DNA of 64,000 bases from Chryseobacterium mucoviscidosis (GCF_002177115.1 NZ_MVAG01000147.1:124001-188000), one strand, 5' to 3'. Shown: positions 16,262 through 24,450, counted from the stretch's first letter. Program-made: numbers and translations. Notes: generated by a model from the sequence alone, not told the origin.

Positions 16262-18345
16262 TACTTTTTGTAGCTTTTATTTTTATCAAACTCAAAAGAG
16301 GTTGTACAATCCTCTTTCAATACGATATACGCATCGAATTTCTTACCTGCCTTGCTTTTCATTCCTTTGATGAGTGAAGTTTTCTTTTTATTGATAAGGC
16401 TTTCAATATCGGCTATGCCGATTTGTACGCCACACACATTGCGGAACTGTACCCAACTACAAACCTCATCGGGACACTTCACGATTTTATCACGGATAAT
16501 GAGTTGCTGGCTTTTGCATTTCGGGCAAACCAATTTAGGCAGGTTGTTTTGGGCAATGGAAGTTTGCAACAATTCATTGGTAATAGATGAAGCATAATTT
16601 TCCATTTCCTTTTGAAATGCCCCTGCATCAGTTTCGTTGTTTTCGATTTTCTGCAATACGAGTTCCCATTCGGCAGTCATTGCCACGTCCGCAATTTTCC
16701 GTTCTTTAACCAATTCATACACTTGCAATCCCTTTTCGGTAGGGATTAAGGATTTCTTTTCTCGTTGGATATAGTTACGGGTAAACAGGGTTTCGATTAT
16801 TGCGGCTCTTGTAGCCGGAGTACCGATACCGATATTTTGTAAAGCCTTGCGTTCGTCTTCATTTTCGATTTCCTTTCCAGCAGTTTCCATAGCCGACAAA
16901 AGCCCTGCTTCGGTATAAAGCACAGGCGGTTTGGTTTTCTTTTCGAGAACGGAGGCTTCTTTTATTTTGAGTTCATCCCCTTTTTTCAGTTCGGGCAAAT
17001 CCTGTATAGGTTCGGTATCATCGTCCGTGAAACTTCCCTTAACGGAACGCCAGCCAGCTTCTATGATTTTACAGCCTTTTGCAGTAAAATCGTAATGCAA
17101 TACCTGTAAACCGACATCGGTTATCTCTTTGATACAGGCCCCGGAAAGGGCTTCGAGCAACCGAAAGGCAATCATATCATAAACGGCATTTTCCTTTGCG
17201 TTCAGTGCTGATGGGATTTTGTCTGTAATCAATAATCCGTGGTGGTCGGTAACACGCAAATCGTTCACGATACGTTTATTGAAACGTCCCCATTTCATCT
17301 TTGATACGGCTTGCTTGCAGGTTTCCCTGTCCTGCAAAGCCCTCACGAGATTGGGAATTTCTGCCCACATATCTTCGGGAATGTATTTGCTTCCGGTACG
17401 GGGATAAGTGATAAACTTCTTTTCGTAAAGACTTTGGGCAATGTTGAGGGTTTCTTCGGCAGAAAGGTTCAGCTTTTTATTGGCTTCCTTCTGCAATCCG
17501 GTAAGGTCGAACAATAAAGGAGGTTGTTCTGTAGCGCTTTTGGTTTCTACTGATGTAACTGTTGCCGTTTCGCTTCGCTGAATGGCTTTCAGCGTATCAT
17601 CGGCAAGTTTTTGGTCTTCCCATTTGGTTTTGGAAAGGCTTTTAAAATCTATCAGTTCTTTGTGGTGTAATAACTGTATCTGCCAATATTTCTTTACCGA
17701 GAAATTTTTGTTTTCCAAATAGCGTTTGCATATCAAAGCCAGTGTAGGTGTCTGCACTCTTCCGAGCGAATAAATACCGTTGCCTGCGGCAATGCTCAAC
17801 GCCTGTGTAGCATTGATGCCCACAAGCCAATCGGCACGGCTTCTGCCTTGTGCCGCCTGATACAATCCGTCAAATTCTTTTCCGTCTTTAAGGTTATCAA
17901 AGCCTTGTTTGATGGCTTTTTCGGTAAGCGAGCTTATCCAAAGGCGCTCAAAGGGCTTGTTGCATTTCAGGTATTCATAAATGTACCTGAAAATGAGTTC
18001 GCCCTCACGTCCTGCATCGGTGGCTACAATGATGCTGTTACTACGGTTAAAAAGCTGTTCGATGACTTTCAGTTGCTTTAATGCACCCGTATCCGCTGTA
18101 TAACCTTTGTCTTTTTTGACCTTTCGGACGGTCAGCAAAAACGGGTTTGGGAGTATTGGCAATGATGCTTTATCAAATCCCGAAACCCCGTAATCTTCGG
18201 GCATTCCCAATCCTATTAAATGACCGAATGCCCACGTAACAAAATAGCCGTTACCTGTCAGGTAGCCGTCCTTTTTATCGGATGCTCCCACAAGTCCGGC
18301 TATTTCCCTTGCTACGCTTGGTTTTTCTGCAATGATTGTTTTCAT
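16261..18345 (-). CDS. topB: Type IA DNA topoisomerase III (exc-like)
   Basis: A 694-residue topoisomerase of type IA. The TOPRIM start is MKTIIAEKPSVAREIAGL, the toroid region has DAGREGELIFRYIYEYL, and the catalytic tyrosine is Tyr314 (ITYPRTGSKYIP). A four-cysteine zinc ribbon lies near residue 625 (CPKCKSQQ, CPDEVCSW). It relaxes and decatenates DNA. In CTnDOT the equivalent exc gene closes the excision operon; here the gene lies 9 bases after the DUF3945 gene in the same order. This is one of the clearest marks of the element. Confidence 0.92.
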   Translation of the reverse strand: MKTIIAEKPSVAREIAGLVGASDKKDGYLTGNGYFVTWAFGHLIGLGMPEDYGVSGFDKASLPILPNPFLLTVRKVKKDKGYTADTGALKQLKVIEQLFNRSNSIIVATDAGREGELIFRYIYEYLKCNKPFERLWISSLTEKAIKQGFDNLKDGKEFDGLYQAAQGRSRADWLVGINATQALSIAAGNGIYSLGRVQTPTLALICKRYLENKNFSVKKYWQIQLLHHKELIDFKSLSKTKWEDQKLADDTLKAIQRSETATVTSVETKSATEQPPLLFDLTGLQKEANKKLNLSAEETLNIAQSLYEKKFITYPRTGSKYIPEDMWAEIPNLVRALQDRETCKQAVSKMKWGRFNKRIVNDLRVTDHHGLLITDKIPSALNAKENAVYDMIAFRLLEALSGACIKEITDVGLQVLHYDFTAKGCKIIEAGWRSVKGSFTDDDTEPIQDLPELKKGDELKIKEASVLEKKTKPPVLYTEAGLLSAMETAGKEIENEDERKALQNIGIGTPATRAAIIETLFTRNYIQREKKSLIPTEKGLQVYELVKERKIADVAMTAEWELVLQKIENNETDAGAFQKEMENYASSITNELLQTSIAQNNLPKLVCPKCKSQQLIIRDKIVKCPDEVCSWVQFRNVCGVQIGIADIESLINKKKTSLIKGMKSKAGKKFDAYIVLKEDCTTSFEFDKNKSYKK

Positions 18346-18354
18346 ACTACTTGA

Positions 18355-19830
18355 TTACCTTTTTACGCCTTTGGATTTTGCAGGAGCTTTCGGCTTTTCC
18401 TGTTGTTCCTGCTGTTGTTTGTTTTTCGGTCTTTGTTGCCCCGACTTCAAAGGCTCTTTGATGTTTTTGGTCGCTTCGTTGGTTTTGCCCTCTGAATTGA
18501 CCACAGTTTGTGTTTTATGGGCTTCGACAGGTTTTGCCTGTGCCTTAACTTGGCTTGGAAAGGCAAAATCAGTTTTTCCGGTTTCCTTGTTGAAAGTGAT
18601 ATACCCCTGATACGGTTGCCCTTTCTTATCTTTCAATCCGTCAATGTAAACGGTTTGCCCGGCTTTGAAATCCTTATGCTGCTCATCGGTCAGTTCTTTG
18701 CCCCTGAATGTTTTTGGAGCTTCCTGCGGCTGGCTTTGCTGATTGGCTTGTTGATTGTTTTGGGTTTGACCGTTGCTTTGGGTTTGCCTATTGGAATTAT
18801 TGCGGTCAAACAGGAACTCCACATAACGCTTGTCAGCATTGAACTGTACCGTTGCCGAAAACTCCGTTCCTTTGGCAGAAATCATACCGTCTAACTTTAG
18901 CGGTTTGCCCTCCATTAAAGTTTGCTTTTGCTCATCGTTCAGTTTTACGCCTTTAATTTCATCGGGAATTTTTATGAAATCCGTCCGTAAGGCTATCACA
19001 TCATTGGTTAGCCTGTCTATGCTGATAATGGACGGCATCAGTTCGCCCGTTTTGGAATTGGTCAGGTTAACCACACGCCCCATATTACCTGTTTCGAGCA
19101 GGTTCTTTTTGTCCTCATCGGTAAACTTGTGTCCGAAAAACTCAAAATGGAGGTTTGGTTCTTTTTTGATGCCGTGTATTGCTACGATAACATTTCCATC
19201 TTCGGCTTGCTGTAAAGACAATCGGGCATCTGTGCGGAGAATAGTACCGCCGAAATTAACGCCTATCGGCAAAAGTTCATTGGTTTTATAACCTCGTAAC
19301 AAAGGGTCAAGCAGGTTTCTTTTTTCAAGATACTCCTTGCTTAATCCGAGGTTTTTCATTGTGTCCCAATCAATCTGCTCCGGTTTGTAGCGGTACTCGC
19401 TGGCTTCCGGTGTTGTTTGTGTTGTTGCCATATTATTTTGATTTTCTTGTTTTTTATCCTGTTGCGGTTCTGTTTTTACTTCGTGTTCTTTCATCACTTT
19501 TTCACCTTCGGGAGTGGGCTTATCAACCTGCTTTTGCATTTCCTGTGCTTTTTCAACCGCAATAGGTGCAGGCACTTTGAAGAATGAAAAATTGGTAGGG
19601 TTCTTTAACTGGCTGAAAAAATTAGAGAAGAAGTTGGAAAAGAAATCACCGCTTTTGTCCACACGCATAAACTGGTTTTGGTTTTTCTTAGTGGGGTCAA
19701 CGGTTTCCATTTTCCCGTTCTCGTCAATACTCTTTACGGCTTGGATTTTCATTTTTTCTTTATCCAGCACCAATAATATGTCCGATAATTGTTCGGGCAT
19801 TTCCTGCTTATTTGTTGTTTCTTCGCTCAT
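18355..19830 (-). CDS. DUF4099/DUF3945 protein (orf3-like)
   Basis: A 491-residue acidic-to-neutral protein. The N-terminus (SDILLVLDKEKMKIQAV) carries a short repeat FFSNFFSNFFS near residue 64. A DUF4099 domain follows about residue 145 (YRYKPEQIDWDTMKNLGLSK), then two DUF3945-like repeats (KPLKLDGMISAKG near 305, and a second near 385), separated by a low-complexity Gln-Asn stretch. The C-terminus is Lys-Gln rich. The family is specific to Bacteroidetes conjugative elements and takes the position of orf3 between the xis genes and the topoisomerase. No catalytic motif is visible. Confidence 0.82.
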   Translation of the reverse strand: MSEETTNKQEMPEQLSDILLVLDKEKMKIQAVKSIDENGKMETVDPTKKNQNQFMRVDKSGDFFSNFFSNFFSQLKNPTNFSFFKVPAPIAVEKAQEMQKQVDKPTPEGEKVMKEHEVKTEPQQDKKQENQNNMATTQTTPEASEYRYKPEQIDWDTMKNLGLSKEYLEKRNLLDPLLRGYKTNELLPIGVNFGGTILRTDARLSLQQAEDGNVIVAIHGIKKEPNLHFEFFGHKFTDEDKKNLLETGNMGRVVNLTNSKTGELMPSIISIDRLTNDVIALRTDFIKIPDEIKGVKLNDEQKQTLMEGKPLKLDGMISAKGTEFSATVQFNADKRYVEFLFDRNNSNRQTQSNGQTQNNQQANQQSQPQEAPKTFRGKELTDEQHKDFKAGQTVYIDGLKDKKGQPYQGYITFNKETGKTDFAFPSQVKAQAKPVEAHKTQTVVNSEGKTNEATKNIKEPLKSGQQRPKNKQQQEQQEKPKAPAKSKGVKR

Positions 19831-19928
19831 AATCTGAAAAATTTAAAGTTTACCGCCGAATGTAAATGAAGCGTTGGCTGTATCGCCCAATGTGGCACTC
19901 AAAGGCAGTCTTTGTCTTTCATTGGCGT

Positions 19929-20219
19929 TCATTTTGAGGGTGGATTAAAACTCTCTCTAATGAACTGATGTACATCGGATAGCTTGTAATACAATTTTCC
20001 GCTTATGGTATAATAGGGCAGCTTACCGATGGAGCGATACCGTTGCAGGGAGCGGTTGCTGATTTTAAGCATTTGAAGCAAATCCTGATTATCCAGCAAT
20101 TCCTCGCCGTCTATGCTGTTGCGTTTCTTTTGCAGTTCATCTATATTGTCGCCCAGCATATCCAAGCGACCTATTAAGCGTTCCATCCACGCCAAAAATT
20201 CCATTCTGTCAATATTCAT
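19929..20219 (-). CDS. Small helix-turn-helix protein (xis2d-like)
   Basis: A 96-residue protein with an excisionase-type helix-turn-helix (HTH_17) at about 43-90: LLDNQDLLQMLKISNRSLQR, then GKLYYKLSDVHQFI. It is preceded 26 bases upstream by a second HTH protein and followed by the DUF3945 and topoisomerase genes. By position and size it is the counterpart of xis2d, a recombination directionality factor of CTnDOT. The gene symbol is left open because only synteny and fold support it. Confidence 0.75.
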   Translation of the reverse strand: MNIDRMEFLAWMERLIGRLDMLGDNIDELQKKRNSIDGEELLDNQDLLQMLKISNRSLQRYRSIGKLPYYTISGKLYYKLSDVHQFIRESFNPPSK

Positions 20220-20245
20220 AGGGATATACTTTTAAGGGTTCATAC

Positions 20246-20599
20246 CTATTTTTTATCTATCTTTAGCTTTCTGCCTTTTTCGATATAGCTTTTGCCTTTT
20301 GCCATAAGCTCTTGCACAAATTCATCACTGCTCTGTATGGCATTGGTATTGAGCATATCCTTAATTGCTCCTATGGTGTAGAAATACTGACCGTAGATTT
20401 TTGAATAAGCAATCTCGCCTTTGGTTCGCATACGCCATAAGGTCTTTTCGCTGATGTGTAGATATTGGCATACCTCGTGGTTATTGAGCCACAGGTCATC
20501 ATAGCTGGTGTCGTCCAATCTTTTCAGGTAGTCGGCAATGGCATTAATACGGCTGTTTAGCTGTTGCCACGCTTCTTCTTCGATAGTTATAATTTTCAT
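20246..20599 (-). CDS. Small helix-turn-helix protein (xis2c-like)
   Basis: A 117-residue protein with the same excisionase-like helix-turn-helix at about 38-85: DLWLNNHEVCQYLHISEKTL and KIYGQYFYTIGAIKDML. It is the first gene of the minus-strand excision-like operon, so it sits right after the proposed operator sites, and by order matches xis2c of CTnDOT. The pair of HTH proteins would bend attachment-site DNA and favour excision (family knowledge). Confidence 0.75.
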   Translation of the reverse strand: MKIITIEEEAWQQLNSRINAIADYLKRLDDTSYDDLWLNNHEVCQYLHISEKTLWRMRTKGEIAYSKIYGQYFYTIGAIKDMLNTNAIQSSDEFVQELMAKGKSYIEKGRKLKIDKK

Positions 20600-20652
20600 T
20601 GCACAGCTTTTAAATGTTCACTATGCAAAATTGTTAAAGGTGGCAGTGTTTG

Positions 20653-20677
20653 TCTGCCAATCCTTGCCAATTGGTTT
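20653..20677. promoter_or_regulatory. TTGCCAATTGG operator candidate, proximal
   Basis: This 25-base site (TGCC, five bases later TTGCCAATTGG) recurs 110 bases further up at 20763-20787. It lies 54-78 bases upstream of the xis2c-like start, at the position where RteC binds in CTnDOT to activate the excision operon. The link to RteC is inference. Confidence 0.5.
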
Positions 20678-20762
20678 GGCGGTTTTTTGAAAATTTTTAT
20701 AATTAGGGAAACCCCTTGTTTAATAAGGGGTTCAGGGCATTTTGAGTATTTTGTAACAGGGA

Positions 20763-20787
20763 TTTGCCGACATTTGCCAATTGGCAG
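20763..20787. promoter_or_regulatory. TTGCCAATTGG operator candidate, distal
   Basis: The second copy contains a perfect 12-base palindrome TGCCAATTGGCA at 20775-20786, and shares 17 of 25 positions with the proximal copy. It is 164-188 bases upstream of the xis2c-like start. Between the two copies lies an 8-base hairpin (AACCCCTT and complement, 20710-20732) without a T-run. Confidence 0.45.
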
Positions 20788-20848
20788 ATATGGGCAAAAA
20801 AAAACAGTATATTTTGTGTACTGCTTTGAAATTACTGTACTGAAACAG

Positions 20849-21694
20849 CTAAAGGTCTTTATCCATATATTCTTCGAGGGATATTTTGAGCTGGTCTAAA
20901 AATGCCGTTCGGGAGCCTGCCCTTGTTTTCATTCGGTGGAAAGAGTGATGTATATCGTTTAAGGGAGTTCGGAATAGCACTTGAAAAATCAATGCTAATT
21001 TTCGGATGCCTATTTTTCCGTATGCAATGGAATTTGAAGCATACAGGGCATATATCAGTTCGATAAGTGCATTTTGTGAATTTGTCCACGAAATATCCTT
21101 GTTTGCTTCCAAATTTTGTAAAATCATATCGGGATTTTCTTCGGGATTTATTTTGGTAAGCATATAAGTGTAAAGCAATTCATTCGCTATAATGTAAGCT
21201 ATCTTGTTATCATAATAGGTTGAGAAGCTAAGGTCAATTTCAAATACACCACTCTTTAATCCATCGTGGTAATTGATTTGTCCGAGCCTGAAATAAGTAT
21301 TGTCACGGTCTGTCCTGACTGCACGGTAATATCTGTAAAAATCCTCATTGCAAATCCTTTCTTTATATTCTGATTTGAGGGTTTTTAATTGGTTCTCATA
21401 ATAGCTTTGATGTATTTTACCATTGCTTACAGGGCAGGTAGTTTCGATGCGGAAGACTTTATTATAGTAAATGAGCTTCCCTAAGATTTGTGGTTTAATG
21501 TTCTTGAAAAAGTCAATTTCTTGCTGCTCATTTGTAAATCCATCCTGTATGACTTGGGCTTTTATATTGAACAACATTTCCTTTAGGAACAGGGTCATTT
21601 GATAAGCCTCTTCCGCCGTTGGCATCATTTGAGAAGAAAATTTCTCTTCCTGATGATGAATTTGCGCTAATATTTTATTCAACACGATTTTCAT
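20849..21694 (-). CDS. rteC: RteC-like regulator (copy 2)
   Basis: A 281-residue RteC-family protein: FTNEQQEIDFFKNIKPQILG then KLIYYNKVFRIETTCPV in the N-terminal half, and WTNSQNALIELIYALYASN in the C-terminal half. It lies directly upstream of the xis-like operon on the same strand, the order found in CTnDOT, so this copy is the better candidate for the excision activator. A TTG-N17-AAATTTTG promoter-like pair and a dyad (ATATTG AAAC CAATAT at 21770-21785) lie upstream. Confidence 0.82.
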   Translation of the reverse strand: MKIVLNKILAQIHHQEEKFSSQMMPTAEEAYQMTLFLKEMLFNIKAQVIQDGFTNEQQEIDFFKNIKPQILGKLIYYNKVFRIETTCPVSNGKIHQSYYENQLKTLKSEYKERICNEDFYRYYRAVRTDRDNTYFRLGQINYHDGLKSGVFEIDLSFSTYYDNKIAYIIANELLYTYMLTKINPEENPDMILQNLEANKDISWTNSQNALIELIYALYASNSIAYGKIGIRKLALIFQVLFRTPLNDIHHSFHRMKTRAGSRTAFLDQLKISLEEYMDKDL

Positions 21695-21843
21695 AGCATA
21701 GTCGTTTAGAAGTTCTCACTATTTGTTTCGGAGTTGCATCTATTGTTGATATGCCAAAATTTGGGAATAATATTGAAACCAATATCACAGTTTTCCCCCA
21801 ATGGGGAGATTTTTATTGATATTGCGAGTAGAAAGGAAGGACG

Positions 21844-21883
21844 AAATAAAGGGTAAAGCACTAATGTACTTTACCCTTTATTT
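21844..21883. repeat. 15-base perfect hairpin
   Basis: AAATAAAGGGTAAAG pairs with its exact complement across a 10-base loop that can add two more pairs. It lies just before the TATATTTG box. It may be a terminator for transcripts from either side, or part of an attachment site. Confidence 0.6.
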
Positions 21884-21885
21884 AT

Positions 21886-22023
21886 TATATTTGCATCAAT
21901 GATTTACAAGGTAATCAAATGAAAGCGAGTGCAGTAAGCACCATTACTAAATCGTTACCGATAGAGTTTCCCACTCTTGTAAACTACTCATTATAAGCCG
22001 CTTTAGGCTATATTAATCTTTTT
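21886..22023 (+). ncRNA. Cryptic short transcription unit (leader or small RNA)
   Basis: TATATTTG (21886-21893) fits the Bacteroidetes -7 box. Downstream are ATG at 21899 (7 codons, MIYKVIK) whose TGA overlaps the ATG of a second mini-ORF (21919-21996, 25 codons, begins MKASAVST, ends LVNYSL). The second stop enters an imperfect hairpin (21992-22012) followed by T5 at 22019-22023. No larger gene follows. It could be a leader-peptide attenuator left behind by a lost gene, or a small RNA. Confidence 0.35.
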
Positions 22024-22240
22024 CGATAAAAATCCATAGTTAATTGAAAATCAGTGAGAAAAATTTTTGAAGGATTTTTCGGAAATTTTGAAGAGAAAAT
22101 TGTCTAATTTTTTAGCTTTTTTAGAAGAAAATTAATGTATTCTGTGAGTTGCTTTTTGGTGTTAAAATTCATTTGAAATTTTCATATTTTAGCTAAAAAT
22201 TTTCATCCATCCTTTTACAAAATTCATCACAACAATATTT

Positions 22241-22248
22241 TATCTTTG
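22241..22248 (+). promoter_or_regulatory. Promoter -7 box of the channel gene
   Basis: TATCTTTG matches TAnnTTTG and is about 87 bases before the start codon of the Kir-like gene. No convincing -33 element was found. Confidence 0.45.
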
Positions 22249-22334
22249 TATGTTGATTTTGATTCGAATTGATAAATCAGTTTATTTTTCAGGTTTAGAA
22301 TCAACAGAAAAAGTAAAAACAAAATGATATAAAA

Positions 22335-23303
22335 ATGGCACGGGGATTCAGAAAAAAAATTCAGCAGAAAAACACCGAAAACAGTGGTTTTGGCAGCAAT
22401 GTTTCGGGAAGGTTTATCAACAAAGATGGTCTTCCGAACGTCAACAGAAAAGGGGTGAATATTTTCAACAGATACAGTTGGTACCACACGATGTTGGAAC
22501 TGTCCAGTTTTCAGTTCATTTCCTATCTTGTTATTGCTTATATTCTGGTTAATTTATTTTTTGCTTTAATCTATTATCTTATCGGAGTAGAACATTTAAC
22601 AGGAATTGATAAAAGCAATCCTGTGAATGAATTTATTGATGTTTTTTTCTTCAGTTCCCAAACTTTTACAACAGTAAGATACGGAAGAATTGCTCCTGTA
22701 GGTTTTACAGCCAGTCTTGTCGCTACCTTTGAAGCTTTTCTGGGATTGCTTACCTTTGCCATTGCAACGGGACTTTTCTACGGGAGGTTCTCAAGACCGA
22801 GAGCATATCTGAAATTTTCTGAAATTGCCGTTATCGCACCATTTAAAGAAACTTCAGCTTTGATGTTCAGACTGGCACCTTATAAAAATAATGCGCTAAC
22901 AGACGCCGAAGTTGTTATTACCACGGCTATTGAAGTGGTAGAAAACGGTACACCGAGAAGTAATTTTTATCAGTTGAAAACGCAGTTCAGCAAAATCAAT
23001 ACATTGGCTCTGAACTGGACAATTGTTCATGAAATTGATGAAGAATCCCCTTTTTATGGATTTTCAGAAGAGGATTTTAAAAATACAGGAATTGAAATTA
23101 TTGTGCATATCCGTGCTTTTGATGAGGTTTTTTCCAATACGGTGGTTCAGAGAACTTCTTATATAACCAAAGAAATCGTGTACGGAGCAAAATTCATCCC
23201 GATGTATTATCCTGATAAAGATAATCTTTCCACGGTGCTGAATCTGGATAAAATAAGTGAGTATCAAAAAGCAAAACTTCCCGTATTGGTGGAAGAAGAA
23301 TAA
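22335..23303 (+). CDS. KirBac-like inward-rectifier channel, altered filter
   Basis: A 322-residue protein with two membrane segments (about 59-85 and 125-147), a pore helix, and a C-terminal cytoplasmic Kir domain of about 160 residues (FSRPRAYLKFSEIAVIAPF is the conserved entry). In KirBac proteins the filter is TVGYG; here it reads Thr-Val-Arg115-Tyr-Gly, with AGA in place of GGA at 22677-22679. One base makes the difference. A channel with Arg there should not conduct potassium normally; the reading frame is otherwise intact. It is immediately followed by the cysteine-cluster gene (stop then ATG, no gap). Confidence 0.85.
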   Translation: MARGFRKKIQQKNTENSGFGSNVSGRFINKDGLPNVNRKGVNIFNRYSWYHTMLELSSFQFISYLVIAYILVNLFFALIYYLIGVEHLTGIDKSNPVNEFIDVFFFSSQTFTTVRYGRIAPVGFTASLVATFEAFLGLLTFAIATGLFYGRFSRPRAYLKFSEIAVIAPFKETSALMFRLAPYKNNALTDAEVVITTAIEVVENGTPRSNFYQLKTQFSKINTLALNWTIVHEIDEESPFYGFSEEDFKNTGIEIIVHIRAFDEVFSNTVVQRTSYITKEIVYGAKFIPMYYPDKDNLSTVLNLDKISEYQKAKLPVLVEEE

Positions 23304-23792
23304 ATGGATTTAGAATTTTATAAAAAACAGGCATTACAAAAACAAAAGGAACATAAAAAATTTCTCGACGGACTGAAAAAGAAACCACCAAAAAATCTGG
23401 ATTATGTGGTTCAGGAAACGCATGAAGAGGTTTTTGAAAAAATAGACTGTCTGCAATGCGCCAATTGCTGTAAAACAACAGGACCGCTTTATACCGAAAA
23501 AGATATTGAAAGAATTTCTAAGCATCTCCGCATGAAACCTGCCGATTTTGAAGCAAAATTCCTGCGTGTAGATGAAGATAATGATAAAGTTCTGCAAAAT
23601 TTGCCGTGCTTTTTTTTAAATGAAGACAATACCTGCTCTATCTATGAAGTGCGTCCGAAAGCGTGCAGAGAATATCCCCATACCGACAGAAAGAAGATCT
23701 ACCAGATCAATAATTTAATGATCAAAAACACCGTGATCTGTCCCGCTGCATACGAATTTGTAGAGCGAATTATGAAAAATTTAGGAAAATAA
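23304..23792 (+). CDS. YkgJ-family cysteine-cluster protein
   Basis: A 162-residue protein of the YkgJ/UPF0153 family, with CLQCANCCKTTGP near residue 49 and CFFLNEDNTCSIYEVRPKAC near 100. The cysteines probably bind a metal or iron-sulfur cluster; the function of the family is not established. It starts directly after the stop of the channel gene, so the two form an operon, but no link of function is known. Confidence 0.82.
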   Translation: MDLEFYKKQALQKQKEHKKFLDGLKKKPPKNLDYVVQETHEEVFEKIDCLQCANCCKTTGPLYTEKDIERISKHLRMKPADFEAKFLRVDEDNDKVLQNLPCFFLNEDNTCSIYEVRPKACREYPHTDRKKIYQINNLMIKNTVICPAAYEFVERIMKNLGK

Positions 23793-23810
23793 TATACAAT
23801 TCAAAATCCG

Positions 23811-23827
23811 TCTTAAATAATTATAAA
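23811..23827. repeat. 17-base direct repeat, copy 1
   Basis: TCTTAAATAATTATAAA occurs here and again at 24338-24354, upstream of two units that end in near-identical terminators. Confidence 0.6.
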
Positions 23828-23908
23828 GTCCGTTAAATAAAGACTTCACACATAATATTAGATAAAACAGCGGCGTTTAAGTTAAACAACCATTTAAATA
23901 TTAATATT

Positions 23909-24253
23909 ATGAAAAAGTTAGTTTTAACAGCAGCGTTTACATTAGTCGGAGTAATCGCAGTATCGGCTCAGACGGTAACATCACAACAAAATCCGTCCAC
24001 AAATTCTAATAATCCATCGACCACTCAGACCCAACAGAATTCACAGGCAACCACCAACTGGGAGACAACTTCCGGAACGTCAAGCCAAAACCAAAATACA
24101 GGCGCCACTGCCACTGTTGAAGCAACAACATCCGCCACAACAGCATCCCCAGAAACCACTGTAAATGCCAATACAGAACCTGTAACAGACACCACCAAAT
24201 CCACAGAAGCTATAAAAGAAGAAAAGAAATCCAAGAAGAAAAAGTCGAAGTAA
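23909..24253 (+). CDS. Secreted low-complexity Thr/Gln/Asn protein
   Basis: A 114-residue exported protein: signal peptide 1-20 ending SAQ, a body rich in Thr, Ser, Asn and Gln without cysteines (QNPSTNSNNPST, TVEATTSATTASPETTV), and a basic tail KEEKKSKKKKSK. No domain is recognised. The gene ends 30 bases before a good terminator. The composition resembles surface or cell-wall-like linkers; the role is unknown. Confidence 0.7.
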   Translation: MKKLVLTAAFTLVGVIAVSAQTVTSQQNPSTNSNNPSTTQTQQNSQATTNWETTSGTSSQNQNTGATATVEATTSATTASPETTVNANTEPVTDTTKSTEAIKEEKKSKKKKSK

Positions 24254-24283
24254 GTATTTAAATTTTTAAGAAATAGAAAGAAG

Positions 24284-24313
24284 ATCCTGAAATGTAATGT
24301 TTCAGGATTTTTT
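24284..24313 (+). terminator. Terminator of the Thr/Gln-rich gene
   Basis: ATCCTGAAA pairs with TTTCAGGAT across a 7-base loop and is followed by a T-run. Confidence 0.8.
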
Positions 24314-24337
24314 GTAAATGGCAAACGGTATAATTTA

Positions 24338-24354
24338 TCTTAAATAATTATAAA
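24338..24354. repeat. 17-base direct repeat, copy 2
   Basis: Second copy of TCTTAAATAATTATAAA. About 95 bases later comes a terminator (24451-24479) of the same sequence type as the one ending the previous gene, but no credible ORF lies between. Confidence 0.55.
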
Positions 24355-24450
24355 TCAAGTTAAAAGAAGTAGAGATCATGAATTTTGTACGAAAGTTGTA
24401 TTTAACATAATATCAAATTTTGAATGAATAATCGATATGCAAATAAAGAG

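Larger units (their letters stand above)
21695..22334. other. Probable element/chromosome junction
   Basis: This 640-base gap separates the last element-type gene from the first chromosomal gene. It holds a dyad at 21770-21785, a 15-base hairpin at 21844-21883, a small promoter-driven unit (21886-22023) and the promoter candidate of the channel gene (TATCTTTG at 22241-22248). TTATATTTGC at 21885-21894 resembles the CTnDOT attachment core GTANNTTTGC at 9 of 10 positions but also is simply a promoter box. The other end of the element is outside the window, so the junction cannot be fixed. Confidence 0.4.

Noticed and set aside
21899..21996. The 25-codon mini-ORF as a normal protein gene
   Set aside because: It is too short, has no recognised family and sits right before a hairpin, so it is described as part of a leader or small-RNA unit and not as a protein gene.
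21901..22020. tRNA or tmRNA at the element boundary
   Set aside because: No T-loop (GTTCGAAT) or acceptor pairing is visible, so no tRNA gene is called.
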